NCBI GenBank assembly: GCA_043553855.1
Contig: CP121336.1
Location: forward strand, 2,356,001-2,420,000
Length of the DNA: 64,000 nt
Reading direction: 5' to 3'
Source: JAUIAS01 sp030425395
GTDB taxonomy: Bacteria > Pseudomonadota > Alphaproteobacteria > Rhodobacterales > Rhodobacteraceae
Under the pieces are notes generated by a model. The model was not told where the DNA came from, ran no database searches, and saw only the letters and a list, made by a program, of their open reading frames with translations. The translations under genes and the position numbers were made by a program. Positions 16,591 through 25,342 of the stretch are shown here, in pieces (the first letter of the stretch is position 1; each line of letters begins with the position of its first letter).

Positions 16591-16782
16591 TTATTCGGTG
16601 GAGCCGCCCGGGTTCTTGGTGCCCATGAACGTGGACGTGTTGGACGTCAGGGTCGAGGAGCCCGACTGGATGGAGCCGTATGCGGCACCGGCCAGGGCGA
16701 CGACGGCTGCGGTCAGAACGACCCAGTCCACAGTCACGGCGCCGGATTCGTCTTTGCGGAATTTGTTGAAAAGCTTGGTCAT
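16591..16782 (-). CDS. flp: Flp pilin copy 5
   Basis: A 63-residue prepilin ending in STE but carrying the CCGGCC/AGGGC silent variant seen in copies 1 and 6. The protein equals copies 3, 4 and 6. Confidence 0.95.
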   Translation of the reverse strand: MTKLFNKFRKDESGAVTVDWVVLTAAVVALAGAAYGSIQSGSSTLTSNTSTFMGTKNPGGSTE

Positions 16783-17023
16783 GGTAGTCCCTCCATAAAG
16801 TAAACAAGTGCTAAAACCCGCCGATGTTTCCCAGTGTCTTCGGGGGCCAGCGTGTCTCGGTATGGTTAAAAGACCATCTGATTGGGGCATGATTGGGGTG
16901 GTGTTGGGGAAAGATTGCGAAATCTGAGGTTGATTGTCCGCATCGTCGCGCCCCTGTCAGATGCAGGAAGGCCGCGCTCCTTTCGGAAACGCGGCCCTGA
17001 AAACCTGGTGGCGGATGCCGGTC

Positions 17024-17215
17024 TTATTCGGTGGAGCCGCCCGGGTTCTTGGTGCCCATGAACGTGGACGTGTTGGACGTCAGGGTCGAGGAGCCCGACT
17101 GGATGGAGCCGTATGCGGCACCGGCCAGGGCGACGACGGCTGCGGTCAGAACGACCCAGTCCACAGTCACGGCGCCGGATTCGTCTTTGCGGAATTTGTT
17201 GAAAAGCTTGGTCAT
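17024..17215 (-). CDS. flp: Flp pilin copy 6 (first in transcription order)
   Basis: A 63-residue prepilin ending in STE with the CCGGCC/AGGGC silent variant. Its upstream flank is unique beyond 17228, so it sits next to the original promoter of the pilin gene. The ribosome site GGAGGG is kept. It is the most likely source copy, or the boundary copy, of the amplification. Confidence 0.95.
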   Translation of the reverse strand: MTKLFNKFRKDESGAVTVDWVVLTAAVVALAGAAYGSIQSGSSTLTSNTSTFMGTKNPGGSTE

Positions 17216-17228
17216 GGTAGTCCCTCCA

Positions 17229-17550
17229 AAAGGTTAGGTTTCGGTGTTTCACCTCGGCGTCCATCTGGGCGTTTTGTTCTGCTCGGCCCCGTCCGTCTCG
17301 GTATGGTTGTAATTTGCTTTTGGTCAGTGGCGGAAATTGGGCCGCATGCGGATAATTTTCCGGCTTGACGAAAATTTTCAGAGAAGTTTCGCAAGTATCT
17401 GAAATTAATAATAAAAAATTATCCATTAATTGATTTGTTCAGGAAATCTCAGGCGAAAACTGTGCAAATGTGACGATTTCACCATTATTTCTGGTCGCCA
17501 AATGCGGTATCTGCCATGTTCGTTTCAGGAAAAGCGGAGCAGCTATCGGG
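17229..17550. promoter_or_regulatory. Divergent promoter region between flp array and lytic transglycosylase
   Basis: This region of about 320 bp has no gene. The half near 17400-17440 is markedly AT-rich (runs such as AATAATAAAAAATTATCC), unlike the GC-rich surroundings, as expected of a strong promoter region. Near 17291-17310 the sequence CTCGGTATGGTTG resembles the array spacer around the CtrA half-site. No exact -35/-10 pair is claimed. Confidence 0.5.
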
Positions 17551-18348
17551 ATGAGTTTTCGGACAATCGTTGGGATCGTGGCTGTTGCCTTGTCTTTGGG
17601 TGCGTTTGCGTCTCAGGCCGGTCCGAAACCCTTTCCCGAGTTTGAGGCGAAGCGCGTCAAGCCGCCCATTCCCGGCACGGTGCCGCGCATCGACGTCCAG
17701 ATAGAGCCGCAGACCCCCCAAGCGCCGGCAGCCGACGCAACAGAGCCGGGACAGGAGGTCGCGACAGGGGCTGCAGGCTGGTTCTGGGGGGCGAATTCCC
17801 CGGACATCGCCGCAAGCGGTCCGGGGCGCTTGCAGCCTGCTTTGTCGACCATCGCCGGTGCCCGACCACCGGTGCCGACGCCGCGTTTGCAAGATCTTCA
17901 GGATATCGCTCGGGCACATGCGGTGCCCATTCTATTGGAAACTGTGGGCACGCAGGTGTCGCCTGCTTTGGTGCTGGCGATAATTTCAGTGGAATCCCAG
18001 GGCGATTCTGACGCGCTGAGCAACAAGGGGGCGCAGGGGCTGATGCAGTTGATGCCGGACACTGGCACACGGTTCGGTGTGCAAGACCCGTTTGATGCGG
18101 CGCAGTCGATCGCGGGTGGGGTGCGTTATCTGGATCATCTCATGCGCCGTTTTGACGGCGATCCGATCTTGGTGTTGGCGGGATACAATGCCGGAGAAGG
18201 GGCCGTCGCGACGCATTCGGGCGTGCCACCGTTTTCCGAAACGCGACTTTATGTGCCGCGTGTGCTGGCCGCATTTGCCTTGGCCCGGGGCCTGTGCAGG
18301 ACCCCGCCCGAGCTGATCTCGGACGGGTGCGTTTTTGTTGGTCTTTAG
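17551..18348 (+). CDS. Lytic transglycosylase (SLT domain)
   Basis: A 265-residue secreted murein lytic transglycosylase. A signal segment is followed by a Pro/Ala-rich linker (about 30-110) and a C-terminal SLT domain. The catalytic Glu148 lies in ISVESQGDSDA. GAQGLMQLMPDTG and GYNAGEGAV are the other family motifs. ATG 17551 is preferred over 17470 because the signal peptide begins there and GGAG lies 11 bases before it. It is divergent from the pilin array. Local cell-wall opening for pilus passage is a reasonable inference. Confidence 0.9.
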   Translation: MSFRTIVGIVAVALSLGAFASQAGPKPFPEFEAKRVKPPIPGTVPRIDVQIEPQTPQAPAADATEPGQEVATGAAGWFWGANSPDIAASGPGRLQPALSTIAGARPPVPTPRLQDLQDIARAHAVPILLETVGTQVSPALVLAIISVESQGDSDALSNKGAQGLMQLMPDTGTRFGVQDPFDAAQSIAGGVRYLDHLMRRFDGDPILVLAGYNAGEGAVATHSGVPPFSETRLYVPRVLAAFALARGLCRTPPELISDGCVFVGL

Positions 18349-18356
18349 GCGACGCT

Positions 18357-18980
18357 TTAGACGATTGTCGCCTCTGTGGCGGCGCGCAGGTCTTCTTCGG
18401 TCACGCCGTCGGCGCATTCGACGATCTTGAGACCACCTTCGACCACGTCCAGCACGCCAAGGTTTGTGATGATCCGGTTCACAACGCCCTTGCCGGTCAG
18501 CGGCAGGGTGCAGGCCTTGAGGACTTTGCTCTCACCGTGCTTGTTGGTGTGGTCCATCACTACGATCACGCGGCCGACACCGGCGACAAGATCCATCGCG
18601 CCGCCCATGCCCTTGACCAGCTTGCCGGGGATCATCCAGTTGGCCAGATCGCCGTTTTCGGCAACCTCCATCGCGCCAAGGATTGCGGCGGCAATCTTGC
18701 CACCGCGAATCATGCCGAAAGATGTCGCGCTGTCGAAATACGACGTGCGGCGCAGTTCGGTGATGGTCTGCTTGCCTGCATTGATCAGGTCGGGGTCCTC
18801 ATCGCCCTCAAAGGGGAAGGGGCCCATGCCCAGCATGCCGTTTTCGGATTGCAGGGTGATGTCCTTGTCGCCGACATAGTTGGCCACCAGCGTCGGAATC
18901 CCGATGCCGAGGTTCACATACATGCCGTCTTCGAGTTCTTGCGCGGCCCGTTCGGCCATCTGATTGCGGTCCCATGCCAT
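18357..18980 (-). CDS. scoB: 3-oxoacid CoA-transferase subunit B
   Basis: The 207-residue beta subunit of succinyl-CoA:acetoacetate (3-oxoacid) CoA transferase. The catalytic glutamate is in LQSENGMLGMGPFP (near residue 46). GIGIPTLVANYV and GGAMDLVAGVGRVIVVMDHT are typical family segments. It starts 3 bp after the scoA stop, so the two subunits are translated together. The enzyme activates acetoacetate and related keto acids. Confidence 0.95.
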   Translation of the reverse strand: MAWDRNQMAERAAQELEDGMYVNLGIGIPTLVANYVGDKDITLQSENGMLGMGPFPFEGDEDPDLINAGKQTITELRRTSYFDSATSFGMIRGGKIAAAILGAMEVAENGDLANWMIPGKLVKGMGGAMDLVAGVGRVIVVMDHTNKHGESKVLKACTLPLTGKGVVNRIITNLGVLDVVEGGLKIVECADGVTEEDLRAATEATIV

Positions 18981-18983
18981 GGA

Positions 18984-19688
18984 TCAGGCCTCCTCTCGGC
19001 TGCGGGTGGTGACTTTCTCGATACGCTTTTCGTGATCGCCTTGAATCAGGCGGTGCACGTAGATGCCGGGCAGGTGGATGTGATCGGGATCCAGCGCGCC
19101 GGGTTCGACGATCTCCTCGACTTCCATGACGCAGATCTTGCCGCACATTGCCGCCGGCGGATTGAAGTTGCGCGCGGTCTTGCGGAAAATCGCGTTGCCG
19201 GTGGTGTCGGCCTTCCACGCCTTGACGATCGCGAGATCGGCAAAGATGCCCTCTTCGAGGATATATTCCTTGCCGTGGAATTCCTTAACTTCCTTGCCCT
19301 CGGCAATCTGGGTGCCAACGCCGGTCTGGGTGTAGAAACCGGGAATGCCTGCGCCGCCCGCTCGCATACGTTCGGCCAGCGTGCCCTGAGGGTTGAATTC
19401 AAGCTCGAGTTCCCCGGCGAGGTATTGGCGCATGAATTCGGCGTTTTCGCCCACATAGGACGACATCATTTTCTTGATCTGGCGGGTTTCCAGCAATTTG
19501 CCGAGCCCGAAGCCGTCAACGCCTGCGTTGTTGGACGCAACCGTCAGATCTTTGGTGCCTTCGTCGACGATGGCCTGAATCAGCAGTTCGGGAATGCCGC
19601 AAAGGCCAAACCCACCGGCCGCGATCAGCATGCCATCAAACAGCAGCCCGTCGAGCGCCTCGGCCGCGTTTGCGTAGACTTTCTTCAT
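18984..19688 (-). CDS. scoA: 3-oxoacid CoA-transferase subunit A
   Basis: The 234-residue alpha subunit. The start MKKVYANAAEALDGLL at 19688 is chosen because GGGGAAG lies just before it and family members begin here; the frame is open further up to 19769. The glycine-rich CoA-binding segment IAAGGFGLCGIPE and the ISNNAG-like VASNNAGVDG are visible. With scoB it forms the ketone-body CoA transferase. Confidence 0.94.
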   Translation of the reverse strand: MKKVYANAAEALDGLLFDGMLIAAGGFGLCGIPELLIQAIVDEGTKDLTVASNNAGVDGFGLGKLLETRQIKKMMSSYVGENAEFMRQYLAGELELEFNPQGTLAERMRAGGAGIPGFYTQTGVGTQIAEGKEVKEFHGKEYILEEGIFADLAIVKAWKADTTGNAIFRKTARNFNPPAAMCGKICVMEVEEIVEPGALDPDHIHLPGIYVHRLIQGDHEKRIEKVTTRSREEA

Positions 19689-19768
19689 TATCTTCCCCTT
19701 TTGGCTGGTCGGCGATGTTTTGACCTGTGGCCCTTGGGAAGTCAATCGCACAGGGTTCCCAAAGGTCA

Positions 19769-19789
19769 ACGGCGCCCATCGGGCGCCGT
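19769..19789. terminator. Hairpin between topA and scoA
   Basis: ACGGCGCCC, loop ATC, GGGCGCCGT form a perfect 9-bp stem in the gap between topA and scoA. It lies 32 bp after the topA stop. No T tract is seen on either strand, so it is a weak terminator candidate or a processing hairpin. Confidence 0.4.
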
Positions 19790-19821
19790 CGGATGCTGCG
19801 AAAGCGGGCTTTTTGGGCCGG

Positions 19822-22464
19822 TCAGTCGGCTGTGTCGTCAGTGGACGCCGATTTTCTGGCCGCTGGCTTTTTGGCCGCCGGTTTTTTGGTTGTGGTCTTT
19901 TTTGCCGTGGTTTTCTTTGCCGCCGGTTTCTTGGCAGCGGTTGTTTTCTTGGGCGCGGCTTTTTTGCGGCCCTTGGGGCTTTTCGCGGCCTTCTCGGCGA
20001 TGAGCTGCACGGCCATTTCCATGGTCACATCGTCGGGTTCTGTGCCTTTGGGCAGGGTTGCGTTGACCTTTTCCCATTTCACATAGGGCCCATAGCGCCC
20101 GTCCATGACATTCACAGGACCGCCGCTTTCGGGATGTTCACCCAGTTCCTTGAGCGGTTTGGCCGCAGCGCGGCCCCCGCGACCGGCGGCCTTACGCGCG
20201 ATCTCGTCAACGGCACGGTTGATGCCGATGGTAAAGACGTCCTCGACATCCTTGAGGTTGGCATAGATGCGCCCGTGTTTCACATAAGGACCATAGCGCC
20301 CGATCCCGGCCTCGATCAGTTCCCCATCTTCGGGATGCACACCGACTTCGCGCGGCAGCGATAGCAGCTCGAGCGCCCGATCCAGCGTGATTTCCACCGG
20401 ATCCCACCCTTTGGGCAACGATGCCCGTGGCGGTTTGGGTTGCTCTTCCGTTGGTTCGCCGCGCTGCACATAAGGGCCAAACCGCCCTTTCATGACGCGG
20501 ATCATGTCGCCATTGTCTTCGCCAAGAATTTTGCCGTCCGGCCCGATTTCGGCCCCGTCATCCATTCCCGGAGGCCCAAAGGCGCGGGTATATCGGCATT
20601 CAGGATAGTTCGAGCACCCGATAAAGGCCCCGCCCGACCGCGCGGTGCGCATGCTGAGCCGTCCGGCCCCGCAATTGGGACATGCGCGCGGATCGCCGCC
20701 ATCCTCTGTTGCGGGAAACAGGTGTGGCTCCAGAACCTCGTTGATCTTTTCAAGGACTTCGGTGATGCGCAGTTCCGAGGTTTCGGCAATCGCCGCCGAG
20801 AAATCGCGCCAGAACCGGTTGAGCAGCACTTTGTAATCCATGTCTCCTGCGCTGACATGGTCAAGCTGATCCTCAAGATCGGCGGTAAACCCGTATCCGA
20901 CGTATTTGCGGAAGTAATTCTCAAGAAACGCGATCACCAGACGCCCCTTGTCTTCGGGGATCAGGCGGTTCTTTTCCTTGCGGACGTATTCGCGATCCTG
21001 AATCGTGGTCACGACACTGGCATAGGTGGACGGGCGTCCGATCCCCAGTTCTTCCATCCGCTTGACCAGTGTGGCCTCGGTATAGCGCGGCGGCGGTTGG
21101 GTGAAGTGCTGGTCCGGTGTCACGCCGCGTTTTTCGGCGGGGTCGCCCTGAGAAATTTGCGGCAGGCGTTTGTCATCATCATCGACAACGGTATCGTCGC
21201 GGCCCTCTTCGTAGACCTTGAGGAAGCCATCGAACAACACAACCTGACCGGTGGCGCGCAAGGTGACCTGAGCATCGTCGCTGCTGATGTCGACGGTGGT
21301 GCGTTCCAGTCGGGCGCTTTGCATCTGGCACGCAATGGTGCGCTTCCAGATCAGGTCATAAAGCTTGTGCTGATCGGCATCGCGCAGTTTCAGGCTGTCG
21401 GCGTCGGCATTCATGACCGTGGGACGAATGCATTCATGCGCCTCTTGCGCGTTCTTGGCCTTGTTCTTGTAGATACGGGGGCTGCCGGGCACGTAGTCCG
21501 CGCCAAAGCGGTCGCGGATCGCGTCGCGGGTTTCCTGCACCGCTTCCGGTGCCATGTCGATGCCGTCGGTCCGCATATAGGTAATGTGCCCGGCTTCATA
21601 CAGGCGTTGCGCGGCCGACATCGTCTGGCGTGCGCCCATGCCGAATTTGCGGCTGGCTTCCTGCTGCAGGGTTGATGTCATGAACGGGGCAGAGGGGTTG
21701 CGGCTGGCGGGTTTGGCCTCGACCGAAACGACCTTGAGATCGCGGCTCTGGATCGCTTGCACCGCCAGTTCGGCCTGCGTGGCGTTTTCGATGTCATAGC
21801 GTTCCAGCTTCTTGCCTGCCAGAATCGTCAGACGGGCCTCATATTCCTGTCCGCGCGGCGTGGCGAGAATCGCCTTGACCGTCCAGTATTCGCGGGCGTT
21901 GAACGCCTCGATCTCCATTTCCCGTTCGACGATGAGCCGCAGGCAGACGGATTGCACCCGCCCTGCGGATTTTGCGCCGGGCAGCTTGCGCCACAATACC
22001 GGAGAGAGGTTGAACCCCACCAGATAATCCAGCGCGCGCCGCGCCAGATATGCCTGCACCAGCGGCATATCCACCTGCCGTGGTGCCTGCATCGCCTGAG
22101 TGACCGCGTCCTTGGTGATCGCGTTGAAGGTCACGCGGGAAACAGAGGTGTCCTTCTTGATCGAGCGGCGCTTGGTCAGAGCTTCCTGAAGGTGCCAACT
22201 GATCGCCTCGCCTTCGCGGTCGGGGTCGGTCGCGAGGATGAGGTTGTTGTCTTCGGCCAGCGCGTCGGCGATCGCCTTGACGTGTTTCTTGCTGTCCGAG
22301 GCGACCTCCCAGGTCATCTCGAATTCGTTGTCGGTATCGACAGAACCGTCCTTGGGAGGCAGGTCACGAACGTGGCCGTAAGACGCAAGAACCGTGTATT
22401 CGGACCCCAGGTACTTGTTGATCGTTTTGGCTTTGGCCGGGGATTCGACAACAACAACAGGCAT
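19822..22464 (-). CDS. topA: DNA topoisomerase I
   Basis: An 880-residue type IA topoisomerase that relaxes negative supercoils. The TOPRIM domain starts at VVVESPAKAKTINKYLG and includes ATDPDREGEAISWHL. The catalytic Tyr296 lies in ITYMRTDG. A four-cysteine zinc ribbon (CPNCGAGRLSM to CSNYPECRY) follows the core. Next come three GRYGPYVK-type repeats and a lysine/alanine-rich tail of about 40 residues with repeated KKTTAKK, as is common in alphaproteobacteria. It lies downstream of dprA with a 181-bp gap. Confidence 0.97.
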   Translation of the reverse strand: MPVVVVESPAKAKTINKYLGSEYTVLASYGHVRDLPPKDGSVDTDNEFEMTWEVASDSKKHVKAIADALAEDNNLILATDPDREGEAISWHLQEALTKRRSIKKDTSVSRVTFNAITKDAVTQAMQAPRQVDMPLVQAYLARRALDYLVGFNLSPVLWRKLPGAKSAGRVQSVCLRLIVEREMEIEAFNAREYWTVKAILATPRGQEYEARLTILAGKKLERYDIENATQAELAVQAIQSRDLKVVSVEAKPASRNPSAPFMTSTLQQEASRKFGMGARQTMSAAQRLYEAGHITYMRTDGIDMAPEAVQETRDAIRDRFGADYVPGSPRIYKNKAKNAQEAHECIRPTVMNADADSLKLRDADQHKLYDLIWKRTIACQMQSARLERTTVDISSDDAQVTLRATGQVVLFDGFLKVYEEGRDDTVVDDDDKRLPQISQGDPAEKRGVTPDQHFTQPPPRYTEATLVKRMEELGIGRPSTYASVVTTIQDREYVRKEKNRLIPEDKGRLVIAFLENYFRKYVGYGFTADLEDQLDHVSAGDMDYKVLLNRFWRDFSAAIAETSELRITEVLEKINEVLEPHLFPATEDGGDPRACPNCGAGRLSMRTARSGGAFIGCSNYPECRYTRAFGPPGMDDGAEIGPDGKILGEDNGDMIRVMKGRFGPYVQRGEPTEEQPKPPRASLPKGWDPVEITLDRALELLSLPREVGVHPEDGELIEAGIGRYGPYVKHGRIYANLKDVEDVFTIGINRAVDEIARKAAGRGGRAAAKPLKELGEHPESGGPVNVMDGRYGPYVKWEKVNATLPKGTEPDDVTMEMAVQLIAEKAAKSPKGRKKAAPKKTTAAKKPAAKKTTAKKTTTKKPAAKKPAARKSASTDDTAD

Positions 22465-22645
22465 TTAGCGGTGCACCTCAGGGATTGAAATTTTCTTGAT
22501 CTATGGTCGGCCAACATGTGGTGTGCAAGCCTGCATTGTCAATCCACGGTATTTTCTGTGTTGCCAAGGGGCGAAACGGCGCAGTTGTGAAGTTTTGCGC
22601 CATGGCCCCGGTCGAGGCTGCGCGCTGCGGGCGGTTTGGCCGGGG

Positions 22646-23803
22646 TCAGTTGATGACGCGGGACAGAAGGCCGCCGCTGTGACGCTGAACCTGTCCGTCA
22701 AGTTCCAGATCCACCAGTGCCGGTGAAACGATCTGCGCGTTCAGCCCCAGATCGCGAATGATCGCGTCCTCAGCAATCGGCGAGGGGCCCAGTTGCGACA
22801 GAATCTGCTGGTGCAGCGTGATCGTATCCTGACGACTGCGGCGATCTTTGGGAGGCGTTGAAGTGGCGGGTTCCGGCTCGGGAAGGCCGGGCAGGGGCGG
22901 CTGTTCCGGCGCGGCACCAATTGCTTCGATCACGTCATCGGCGGAGCGGACCAGCCGCGCCCCGTCGCGGATAAGGGCGTTGCATCCCCCCGCGCGGGCG
23001 TCGAAGGGATGTCCGGGAACGGCAAGGACCTCGCGGCCCTGGTCCAGAGCGTCCTGTGCCGTGATCAGGCTGCCCGACCGGCTTGCCGCCTCAACCACGA
23101 TGACGGCGCGGGCCAGCCCCGAGATCAAACGATTGCGGCAGGGGAAATGCCGCGCCATCGGGGCAAGGCCCATAGGTTGTTCGGACAGCCGGAGGCCGTT
23201 TTTTCCAATGTCATGCGCGAGGGAGGTATTTTCTGCGGGATACATGACATCCACGCCGCCCGCCTGCACCGCGATGGTGCCTGTTTGCAGCGATGCGCCA
23301 TGAGCGGCGGTATCAATGCCGCGGGCAAGGCCCGAGGCAATGACGAACCCTGCTTCGCCAAGGTCCCGCGCCAGTGCCCGCGCCATCCGCATCCCGAGCG
23401 ACGAGGCATTGCGGGCACCAACCACCGCCAGAACAGGACGGTGCATCAGGGACGCATCGCCAACGGCCCAGAGCATTGGCGGCGCATCGGACAGTTCGGC
23501 GAGCTGCCGGGGGTATTCCGCCGACCCAAGGCACAAGAGCCGCGCTTTGGCGGCTCTTGCGGCCTTGAGTTCGGCCTCGATCACGCCGGGGGGGCATATT
23601 TCATATGCATCCAGTCCGGCTGCGCGTGCCACTTCAGGCAGCGCCATCAGCGCATTCTGCGCCGTGCCATGTTCGGCCATGAGCCGGTGGAACGTCGAAA
23701 TGCCCACGCGGCGACAGCGCAAGAGACGGAGCCACGCAAATCGGTCTTCTTCCGTGGTGGGTGGGAGTGGGGGGTGAATGGAAGAGGGTGTGTTTCCGGT
23801 CAT
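22646..23803 (-). CDS. dprA: DNA processing protein DprA
   Basis: A 385-residue protein that loads RecA on incoming single-stranded DNA during transformation. The Rossmann-like DprA core is clear: VVGARNASSLGMRMARALA, FVIASGLARGIDTAAH, and SGLARAVIVVEAASRSGSLITA. A short N-terminal helical domain and a C-terminal winged-helix domain (about residues 320-385) flank it. It lies upstream of topA on the same strand, a common neighbour in alphaproteobacteria. Confidence 0.95.
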   Translation of the reverse strand: MTGNTPSSIHPPLPPTTEEDRFAWLRLLRCRRVGISTFHRLMAEHGTAQNALMALPEVARAAGLDAYEICPPGVIEAELKAARAAKARLLCLGSAEYPRQLAELSDAPPMLWAVGDASLMHRPVLAVVGARNASSLGMRMARALARDLGEAGFVIASGLARGIDTAAHGASLQTGTIAVQAGGVDVMYPAENTSLAHDIGKNGLRLSEQPMGLAPMARHFPCRNRLISGLARAVIVVEAASRSGSLITAQDALDQGREVLAVPGHPFDARAGGCNALIRDGARLVRSADDVIEAIGAAPEQPPLPGLPEPEPATSTPPKDRRSRQDTITLHQQILSQLGPSPIAEDAIIRDLGLNAQIVSPALVDLELDGQVQRHSGGLLSRVIN

Positions 23804-23888
23804 CCGCGGCTCCGCCTGCTTGCTGAATCAGGTGTAGCGCGAGGGTGGTTAACATGCAGTAAACCGGTTTCCCTGATTTCAGATTGGC

Positions 23889-25310
23889 TCAGGCCGCGGA
23901 TCCTCCCACGGTCAGCCCGCCGATCAGAACCGTGGGTTGACCGACACCGACAGGCACCCATTGGCCCTGCTTGCCGCAATTGCCCATACCGGGATCAAGC
24001 GCCATGTCGTTGGCCAGTCCCCGTATCTGGCGCATGGCCGTTGACCCGTCGCCGATCAGCGTCGCGCCCTTGACCGGTGCGCCGACCTTGCCGTTCCTGA
24101 CGCGGTAGGCCTCGGTGCAGGAAAACACGAACTTGCCGTTTGTGATATCCACCTGACCGCCGCCGAACCCCACGGCGTAAATCCCGTCCTTCAGATCGGA
24201 CACGAGCGATTCGGGCGTGGCGTCGCCTCCCAGCATGTACGTATTCGTCATGCGCGGCATGGGCGCGTGGGCATAGCTTTGCCTGCGCCCGTTTCCGGTT
24301 GGCGCGACGCCCATGAGACGGGCGTTCTGACGGTCCTGCATATATCCCACCAGAACGCCGTCTTCGATCAGGACGTTGCGGGCGCTGGGTGTGCCTTCGT
24401 CGTCGACACTGATTGACCCGCGCCTGTCGGGAATTGTGCCGTCATCCAGAACCGTGACGCCTTTGGCCGCCACCTGTTGGCCCATCAACCCGGCAAAGGC
24501 CGATGCGCCCTTGCGGTTGAAATCACCTTCAAGGCCATGACCTACGGCCTCGTGCAGCAGGATGCCGGGCCAGCCGGGGCCAAGCACCACATCCATGACA
24601 CCGGCGGGCGCGGCTTCGGCCCCGAGGTTGACCAAAGCGATTCGCAGCGCCTCGCGGACCTTGGCCTGCCAGTCTCCGGGCGCGATCAGCCCGTCCAAAC
24701 CTACGCGACCGCCGCCCCCGGCCGTCCCCGTTTCGCGGCGACCGTTCTCTTCCACTATGACCGATACGTTGACCCGCGTCATAGGGCGCACATCGCGCAC
24801 GGCAGACCCATCGGGGCGCAGGATCTCGACCTCTTGCAGGGATGCGGCCAGCGTCGCGGAAACCTGCATGACCCGCGCATCAAGATCGCGGGCAAAGGCG
24901 TCAATCTCGCGAAGGGTGTCGATCTTGACCGGAAAGCTGACGCCGTCGATCGGATCGTCGTCTGTATAGAGCTTTTGGTTGGTCCGCACCGGCCCGTCTG
25001 CCCACGTGCCGCCGCCTTCGCCCACAGCGAGCCGTGCGGTTTCGCTGGCCCGGCGCAGGGCGGCTTCGGACATTTCCGTTGAATGGCCGTATCCGGTCAC
25101 TTCTCCTCGGACCGCGCGCAGGCCGAATCCCTCGGACGCATCATAGCTGGCACTGCGCAAACGCCCGTCATCAAAGACCAAAGCCTCTGATCTGCGGCGC
25201 TCGAGGAACAATTCCCCGTCATCCGCGCCATCTGTGGCCGCCCGCAGCACCGTCAGGGCGACATCGCGGGAAAACGTTGTTTCAAAGGGGCGGAAGGGGG
25301 CTGATGCCAT
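23889..25310 (-). CDS. tldD: Metalloprotease TldD
   Basis: A 473-residue subunit of the TldD/TldE metalloprotease that degrades unfolded peptides and matures some modified peptides. The zinc site is the HEAVGH box in GILLHEAVGHGLEGDF. The long C-terminal glycine-rich segment with TNTYMLGGD and FVFSCTEAYRVRNGKVG is typical. An FNR-type box begins 18 bp upstream of its start. TldE/PmbA is not in this window. Confidence 0.94.
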   Translation of the reverse strand: MASAPFRPFETTFSRDVALTVLRAATDGADDGELFLERRRSEALVFDDGRLRSASYDASEGFGLRAVRGEVTGYGHSTEMSEAALRRASETARLAVGEGGGTWADGPVRTNQKLYTDDDPIDGVSFPVKIDTLREIDAFARDLDARVMQVSATLAASLQEVEILRPDGSAVRDVRPMTRVNVSVIVEENGRRETGTAGGGGRVGLDGLIAPGDWQAKVREALRIALVNLGAEAAPAGVMDVVLGPGWPGILLHEAVGHGLEGDFNRKGASAFAGLMGQQVAAKGVTVLDDGTIPDRRGSISVDDEGTPSARNVLIEDGVLVGYMQDRQNARLMGVAPTGNGRRQSYAHAPMPRMTNTYMLGGDATPESLVSDLKDGIYAVGFGGGQVDITNGKFVFSCTEAYRVRNGKVGAPVKGATLIGDGSTAMRQIRGLANDMALDPGMGNCGKQGQWVPVGVGQPTVLIGGLTVGGSAA

Positions 25311-25328
25311 CTAGGTGGGCCTCTCTTT

Positions 25329-25342
25329 TTGATCTAAATCAA
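25329..25342. promoter_or_regulatory. FNR/FnrL-type box between tldD and ctaC
   Basis: TTGATCTAAATCAA is an exact match to the TTGAT-N4-ATCAA FNR-family consensus. It lies 18 bp before the tldD start and about 140 bp before ctaC. In Rhodobacterales FnrL or Dnr-type regulators use this box for oxygen or nitric oxide control. A role at ctaC would fit oxygen control of the aa3 oxidase. The site could act on either gene. Confidence 0.7.

Larger units (their letters stand above)
14832..17228 (-). repeat. 433-bp tandem array carrying six flp pilin genes
   Basis: The segment is a head-to-tail array with exact 433-bp period: five full units plus a 232-bp partial one. Each unit holds a 192-bp pilin gene and a 241-bp spacer. 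The pilin starts fall at 15050, 15483, 15916, 16349, 16782 and 17215. Units differ by only a few bases, so the array is recent or is kept uniform by gene conversion. Homology stops sharply at CTGAAAACC (14832) and CCCTCCA (17228), marking the ends of the duplicated segment. Confidence 0.97.

Noticed and set aside
14832..17228. Array considered as a CRISPR or satellite repeat
   Set aside because: Units are 433 bp and contain a complete pilin gene with ribosome site and leader; there are no short spaced repeats.
16866..17426. Minus-strand frames of 124-186 codons (MFTLWRDYHDQ type) in the pilin array
   Set aside because: They are another reading frame of the pilin gene and recur only because the DNA is repeated.
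18294..20003. Plus-strand open frame of 569 codons across scoB, scoA and the topA end
   Set aside because: It runs opposite to three well-supported genes and has no recognisable domain.
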